This document shows, piece after piece, positions 16,534-20,799 of a stretch of 20,799 nucleotides of DNA (within the stretch, counting starts at the first letter, position 1; every line of letters starts with the position of its first letter). Under the pieces are notes generated by a model. The model was given only the letters and a program-made list of their open reading frames with translations, ran no database searches and was not told the DNA's origin. Origin of the DNA: JAGLSB01 sp023135955 (lineage in GTDB: Bacteria; Bacteroidota; Bacteroidia; Bacteroidales; GCA-2748055). The position numbers and the translations under genes are program-made. The stretch lies in contig DAOVIO010000058.1 of NCBI GenBank assembly GCA_030673645.1, positions 1 through 20,799 of the forward strand, given 5' to 3'.

Positions 16534-18828
16534 TTATTTTTGAAGGACTTTATCAATCTGGTGAATTACAATTGTAGTAATATAATCGTATCTGGAATCG
16601 GTTTCCTCATCGGTATCGCTTGTGACAAGAACATTCGTTTTTTCATCTGCTTCCGGTATTGAAGCATAAACATTCCCTTCACTATCAAGGAATTCAATTA
16701 AATCCGGGCTGGTTTGGATATCCAGAGTAGAATAATGTTTAATCAATTCTGTCGAAGAATCATCGATCCTTAATGTTTCGTACTTACCAGATGGTTTTTT
16801 TCCATCAGTAAATATTAATTCTCCTTTTACAAAATGGTAGGAAATCAATTTGAAAACTTCTTCATCAGAAAGGGTATCTACTTCAATGGCATTAAGGGCT
16901 GAATCGCTTGGGATAAATATTGTATAATACTCACCCTTAGTCATATAATCCGATTCCCAGGAGAAGTCATCAATAAAATCAACCCTCTGTAATAACTGCA
17001 TGAATTTGGGATATTGAATTAATTTCAGGTATAAATCCAGTACAGGATTTATGAACCAGGCATTTACGCTGTATGTTAGTCCATTATCGGTAGGTTCTTC
17101 AAGCAAAGCAGGAGTTACAGTTACTACTGAATCACCTTCATATCCGTGTACACTTGGCGAGCCTCCTCTGACGGTGTTGTTCTCATTATCAATTATGATG
17201 AAATTCCCGGCAAGGTTTTCAATGAATTCTTTTGAAGCAAAACCGGTTGGGGTTGATGTCCCAACATGATTTAATATTCTCCTGCCTAATTCATTTTTAT
17301 CAATAGTTACTTTCTTTTTTTCAGAGTTATAAGCGATGAATTTGTACCTGTTAAGATCTCTGTCAATCCAATCGACCAAAAGTGAAGAATCTTCTTCAAG
17401 GGCATAATCGGGTATAGGATAAAATGTATATTCTCCTTCTTCCTTTTTTATAGCTGGAAGAACTTTAGCATCTTCCATAGCCAGCATGAAAGTTGAGTAT
17501 CCCGGACGTAAATATACAGGACCGGTTACGCTTGAAAATGCTCTGGGAATAACCACTTCATCAAGACCAATAAAAGTTGCATTACTGCCATAATATTTAT
17601 TATGAATTTTGCTCTCATCTATGAGTACCCAGTCGCTTTCTGCATTTCTAAACCCATAATCTATATCGTATTTATATATAGGGGAGGAGGTCATGTGAGA
17701 ATTTATAAGAATCTTCCTTATCTCTGCAGGCACCGATTCAAATGAAGCCCAATGAGGATATCCGCTGGCGCTTGTAAGAACCTCATCAAAAAATGATTGA
17801 AAAGCCTGATCAGAAGGGGCAATAATCCCGTTATGATACCTGATCGTATAAGTTTCATCAGATGTTTGAGGGCCACATAATTCACTGGTAATATTGAATT
17901 TAATATCAGGGTAATCGAGATTGAATAAGGTGTCGAAATAATTTCCGGCTCTGGCAGCCTCCTGCTCAAATGTTTTTTCAAGATTTGTAGTAAACAATGG
18001 AAACTCGTTAATCATATTAAGCATTAAATTATATGTATCATTTCCATTACCCTTTTTTAATAATTCCTCAGTATTAAGCAAGGGCGAAACAACCTTGTCT
18101 ATAATATAAATGAAGCCATTCTCAGCAAAGATTTCGTTACCAAGAATCTGTGCGCCCGCATAATAAATCTCAGATCCGCTAAAGGTCCGGTCGAAATAAA
18201 ATTCATAATCTTCACCTGTCAGATCATAAATATTGAAGTATTCCTGGAAAAATATTGGTATGTATTTTCTGGACTCAGTATAGACAAGCTTAAAGTCGTT
18301 AGCAGATACAGAATCGACTATTACTGCATCCTCACCGGTTTTGGATTTAATCCAGTACTTGGTATTTGGGTATTTAAGCAGGGTTTGCCTTTTATATCCC
18401 CTTGGTTTATTATTTACTGGATCATCTTCATCGATCCAACCACCAATATCAGCCGATTGAATCTGGTCCTTAGTCCAGGCATTTTGGATTATATGATACT
18501 TTACCAATTTTAATAAATCATCTGGCGGAATGTTCTCAACAGAACTGCCATACTCCGGATTATCAGAGAAATAGGCAGCAAAGGCCTCATCGCTGGGGGC
18601 AAATATGGTGAAGCTACCTGTGACATCTACAATTGTGTCATATCCGGTGAGTTCCAGGGCTCTGACAAATACAGATGTGTTTTCGACCGATTTTAACTGA
18701 GTATATAATTTACCTACCAGCCATTCCGGGTGTTGATACTTCTCCTGATCCTGAATATCCTGACATGAATAAAGGATAAAAACGGAAGAAATTAGAATGC
18801 CTAAATATTTTAATTTTTTAGTTAACAT
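16534..18828 (-). CDS. Multi-domain fasciclin (FAS1) lipoprotein, four FAS1 modules (FAS1 A)
   Basis: This is the first gene of the operon, 764 residues. The lipoprotein signal is short, with FILYSC and Cys22, which supports the ATG at 18828. The rest reads as a chain of FAS1 modules. Module 1 (about 36-252) has FTIFAPSDEAF, LVKYHII and GFIYIIDKVVSPL. Module 2 (about 263-432) has IIAPSDQAF and ILINSHM. Module 3 (about 438-590) is degenerate, with YTFYPIPDYAL, ILNHVG and NFIIIDN. Module 4 (about 593-764) has YTIFIPSDSAL, LISYHFV and a closing IVIHQIDKVL. There is no C-terminal sugar-binding-like domain, unlike the two FAS1 genes downstream. FAS1 domains are known from cell-adhesion and matrix proteins, and their exact job in Bacteroidetes PULs is poorly defined. 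The size and the position before SusC A suggest a surface protein that binds the substrate or organises the uptake complex. The FAS1 call is firm for modules 1 and 4 and reasonable for 2 and 3. Confidence 0.88.
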   Translation of the reverse strand: MLTKKLKYLGILISSVFILYSCQDIQDQEKYQHPEWLVGKLYTQLKSVENTSVFVRALELTGYDTIVDVTGSFTIFAPSDEAFAAYFSDNPEYGSSVENIPPDDLLKLVKYHIIQNAWTKDQIQSADIGGWIDEDDPVNNKPRGYKRQTLLKYPNTKYWIKSKTGEDAVIVDSVSANDFKLVYTESRKYIPIFFQEYFNIYDLTGEDYEFYFDRTFSGSEIYYAGAQILGNEIFAENGFIYIIDKVVSPLLNTEELLKKGNGNDTYNLMLNMINEFPLFTTNLEKTFEQEAARAGNYFDTLFNLDYPDIKFNITSELCGPQTSDETYTIRYHNGIIAPSDQAFQSFFDEVLTSASGYPHWASFESVPAEIRKILINSHMTSSPIYKYDIDYGFRNAESDWVLIDESKIHNKYYGSNATFIGLDEVVIPRAFSSVTGPVYLRPGYSTFMLAMEDAKVLPAIKKEEGEYTFYPIPDYALEEDSSLLVDWIDRDLNRYKFIAYNSEKKKVTIDKNELGRRILNHVGTSTPTGFASKEFIENLAGNFIIIDNENNTVRGGSPSVHGYEGDSVVTVTPALLEEPTDNGLTYSVNAWFINPVLDLYLKLIQYPKFMQLLQRVDFIDDFSWESDYMTKGEYYTIFIPSDSALNAIEVDTLSDEEVFKLISYHFVKGELIFTDGKKPSGKYETLRIDDSSTELIKHYSTLDIQTSPDLIEFLDSEGNVYASIPEADEKTNVLVTSDTDEETDSRYDYITTIVIHQIDKVLQK

Positions 18829-18837
18829 ATCATGTTA
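18823..18837. repeat. Hyphenated palindrome over the start codon of FAS1 A
   Basis: TAACAT and ATGTTA form perfect 6-base arms around a 3-base centre (ATC). The left arm contains the start codon of FAS1 A on the minus strand. It may be an operator or a small mRNA hairpin at the start codon, but a chance palindrome in AT-rich DNA cannot be excluded. Confidence 0.35.
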
Positions 18838-18858
18838 CCATTTAAATAAGATTTTCTG

Positions 18859-18887
18859 CAAATTTATTACTAATTACTTTACTCAAT
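18859..18887 (-). promoter_or_regulatory. Candidate Bacteroidetes-type promoter for the seven-gene operon
   Basis: Read on the minus strand, bases 18866-18859 give TAAATTTG, an exact match to the Bacteroidetes -7 consensus TAnnTTTG. Upstream, bases 18887-18884 read ATTG, close to the -33 element TTTG, with a 17-base spacer against the usual 19-21. Transcription would start near 18850-18855, leaving a leader of about 25 bases before the FAS1 A ATG. The consensus is established; use of this site is inferred. Confidence 0.45.
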
Positions 18888-19100
18888 ATATATTTAGGTG
18901 ATAATTATCTTTCATATAGTATAAGGAATAATGCATATTAATGAATTTGACAACATTTTTTGTGATTTTAGATCAAATATGTAATCTTCTTGTTTTAGAA
19001 TGACCTTAAAAGACTGATTAATATAAAATAAATCGAAATGTCTGATTTTTTACATTAAGAGTTTAAAATTTAATATACAGCAATAAATCAAGTTAAAAAT

Positions 19101-19126
19101 TACTTTTATAAGATTCATACTTTTAT
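19101..19126. repeat. Direct repeat TACTTTTAT upstream of the sulfatase gene
   Basis: TACTTTTAT occurs at 19101-19109 and again at 19118-19126, a 17-base period, ending about 47 bases before the sulfatase ATG. Each copy also resembles the -7 box TAnnTTTG with A as the last base. It could be a pair of regulator half-sites or alternative -7 boxes; no matching -33 element is seen. The repeat itself is certain; its function is not. Confidence 0.3.
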
Positions 19127-19173
19127 CTGATAATTTATTTCGATTGTTTCAGCTATAATAATTATTAAAAAAA

Positions 19174-20799
19174 ATGAATAATAATTACAAATCAGGTTTT
19201 CTTTTCAGTCTTTCTGTTCCCTTTTTACTTTCATCTTGCAATGTTAAGGAAGATGATCATGGTCCCAATATTATTTACATAATGTCAGATGATCATACTT
19301 CACAGGCTTTTGGTGTATATGGTAGCCGATTGGCGGAGCTAAACCCCAGTCCAACAATAGATCGTCTGGCTCATGAAGGGATTCTTTTTGAAAACTGTTT
19401 TGTTACCAATGCAATTTGCACTCCATCAAGAGCGAGCATTATGACCGGACAATACAGTCAGACAAATTCTGTTTTGGATCTCGATGGTAACTTGCCTGCA
19501 GAGAACCAATATCTTCCAATGGAACTTAAAAAACTTGGCTATCAAACGGCAATGATTGGTAAATGGCACCTGAAAAATGCTCCTGAACAGTTTGATTATT
19601 TCAATGTACTTCCAGGTCAGGGTGATTATTTTGATCCTGTAATGTATGCAAGAGAAGGTGACAGTCTGGAAGAAATGAGATTCAGTAGAAATATTATCCG
19701 CGAGGTATTTTCCAGCAAATACAAGGGGCATTCATCAGATGTGATTACAGATATATCAATAGAATGGCTGAAAAACAAGCGAGATAAATCAAAGCCATTT
19801 TTTTTAATGCATCATTATAAAGCACCCCACGACATGTTTGAATTTGCTCCGAGATATGCATCTTATCTTGAAGATGTTGAAATTCCTGAGCCGTCCAGTT
19901 TATACGATAATGAAAATAATGGTTCGGTTGGAACCAGAGGGGAGAATGATTCTTTAATCCGGGTGATTGGTTCTTCTGTCTCGCATAGAAATATTATACG
20001 TAATATGGGGATGCATATGGATATCGATCCGGATATTCCGGATCCCGAATATGCTCATCTTGCTTATCAGGAATATCTGAAAAGATATTTACGCTGCGTT
20101 AAAGGTGTCGACGATAATGTTAAGCGTCTTTTCGATTTTCTGGAAGAAGAAGGATTGATGGACAATACTATTATTATTTATACAGGCGATCAGGGATTTA
20201 TGCTGGGTGAACATGATTATATTGATAAAAGATGGATGTATGAAGAATCTTTAAGAATGCCATTTCTTGTAAGATATCCCGATAAAATTAAAGCAGGAAC
20301 AAGAACCGATGCTATAATTAATAATACCGATTTTGCACCTACAATTATCGACCTTGCTGGTGGTACTGTTCCTGAATACATGCAAGGAGAAAGTTTTAAA
20401 ACTATTCTGGAAACTGGTGTAGAGCCTGCCAACTGGAAAAAAGCTACTTATTACAGATACTGGATGCATATGGCTCACCGACATGCAAATCCTGCTCACT
20501 TCGGAATAAGAACCAAAGATTATAAACTCATCTTCTTTTATGGTATTTTTTACAAAGAAACTGGTGTTACTAAGAATAAGGAAGGTTGGGGAAACAAGTT
20601 CGACCTTAAAACTCCTCCCGCATGGGAACTCTATGATCTTAAAAATGACCCACATGAGATGAATAATATTTATGGTCAATCTGAATATGCTGAAATTACA
20701 GATGATCTTAAAAAACAATTAAAAGATCTCAGATTCGAGTTAAATGAAACAGATAAAAATTATCCTGAAATTCAGAAAATTATTGATGAAAATTGGGAT
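19174..20799 (+). CDS. Lipoprotein S1-family (formylglycine) sulfatase, 3'-truncated by window edge
   Basis: This enzyme hydrolyses sulfate esters, here presumably on a glycan. The frame is open from the ATG at 19174 to the window end (542 codons, no stop), so only the C-terminal end is missing. The lipoprotein signal ends in LLSSC with Cys22, followed by NVKEDD, which resembles the acidic export signal of surface lipoproteins. Catalytic features are complete: metal-binding Asp39/Asp40 in IMSDDH, Cys82 in CTPSR for conversion to formylglycine, Lys130/His132 in GKWHL, His219 in KAPH, Asp339/Gln340 in YTGDQGFMLGEH and Lys352 in DKRWMYEES. The GQGDYFDP segment and WELYDLKNDPHEMNNIYG near the end resemble sulfatases annotated as N-acetylglucosamine-6-sulfatase or mucin-desulfating, but the subfamily and target cannot be fixed. 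It is transcribed divergently from the PUL operon and implies a sulfated substrate. No maturase (anSME) gene is in the window. Confidence 0.95.
   Translation, partial: MNNNYKSGFLFSLSVPFLLSSCNVKEDDHGPNIIYIMSDDHTSQAFGVYGSRLAELNPSPTIDRLAHEGILFENCFVTNAICTPSRASIMTGQYSQTNSVLDLDGNLPAENQYLPMELKKLGYQTAMIGKWHLKNAPEQFDYFNVLPGQGDYFDPVMYAREGDSLEEMRFSRNIIREVFSSKYKGHSSDVITDISIEWLKNKRDKSKPFFLMHHYKAPHDMFEFAPRYASYLEDVEIPEPSSLYDNENNGSVGTRGENDSLIRVIGSSVSHRNIIRNMGMHMDIDPDIPDPEYAHLAYQEYLKRYLRCVKGVDDNVKRLFDFLEEEGLMDNTIIIYTGDQGFMLGEHDYIDKRWMYEESLRMPFLVRYPDKIKAGTRTDAIINNTDFAPTIIDLAGGTVPEYMQGESFKTILETGVEPANWKKATYYRYWMHMAHRHANPAHFGIRTKDYKLIFFYGIFYKETGVTKNKEGWGNKFDLKTPPAWELYDLKNDPHEMNNIYGQSEYAEITDDLKKQLKDLRFELNETDKNYPEIQKIIDENWD

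Larger units (their letters stand above)
18829..19173. other. Divergent intergenic region between the PUL operon and the sulfatase gene
   Basis: These 345 bases are very AT-rich and have no convincing ORF or RNA gene. They must hold the operon promoter (minus) and probably the sulfatase promoter (plus). A good minus-strand -7 box sits near the FAS1 A start. No equally good plus-strand promoter was found; the best partial match is TTTG at 18959-18962 followed after 19 bases by TAATCTTC. AT-rich direct repeats lie on the sulfatase side. The binding site of the hybrid regulator, if the locus is controlled here, should lie within this region. Confidence 0.7.

Noticed and set aside
18829..19173. 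Possible tRNA, small RNA, riboswitch or CRISPR in the long intergenic region
   Set aside because: No cloverleaf, GC-rich stem, strong terminator or regularly spaced repeat-spacer pattern was seen; the region is AT-rich promoter DNA.
20251..20718. 155-codon open frame on the minus strand, and a 101-codon one at 19426-19731
   Set aside because: Both lie antisense inside the sulfatase, whose plus-strand frame carries the conserved catalytic motifs; they have no recognisable domain.

Overview
The window looks like part of a polysaccharide utilization locus (PUL) from a Bacteroidota genome. Three things point there: AT-rich DNA, two SusC/SusD pairs of the TonB-dependent glycan-uptake type, and a hybrid two-component regulator that ends in an AraC-type DNA-binding domain. 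The sulfatase suggests growth on a sulfated glycan. A marine or host-associated anaerobe of the Bacteroidales/Marinilabiliales type fits, but the genus cannot be read from the sequence.

Layout: (1) 1-3507, plus strand, is the 3' part of the hybrid sensor/regulator; its N-terminus lies before the window. (2) 3509-18828, minus strand, is a compact block of seven genes with gaps of 1 to 25 bases, almost certainly one operon read right to left. In transcription order it holds a lipoprotein with four fasciclin (FAS1) modules (16534-18828), SusC-like transporter A (13231-16530), SusD-like lipoprotein A (11767-13221), two FAS1 lipoproteins that share a C-terminal beta-sandwich resembling a carbohydrate-binding module (10167-11765 and 8575-10143), SusC-like transporter B (5406-8570) and SusD-like lipoprotein B (3509-5380). 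(3) 18829-19173 is an AT-rich divergent intergenic region with a good Bacteroidetes-type promoter -7 box for the operon. (4) 19174-20799, plus strand, is a lipoprotein sulfatase with an intact Cys-type active-site motif, cut off by the window end.

Likely joint working (inference): the regulator senses a breakdown product in the periplasm and controls the locus. The sulfatase removes sulfate esters. Two separate SusC/SusD 'pedal-bin' importers take up oligosaccharides. The three FAS1 lipoproteins take the operon positions where SusE/SusF-type surface glycan-binding proteins are usually found. No glycoside hydrolase or lyase is visible, so the glycan cannot be named. The most unusual content is the set of three FAS1 lipoproteins, two of them fused to a sugar-binding-like domain, interleaved with two SusC/SusD pairs in one transcription unit.
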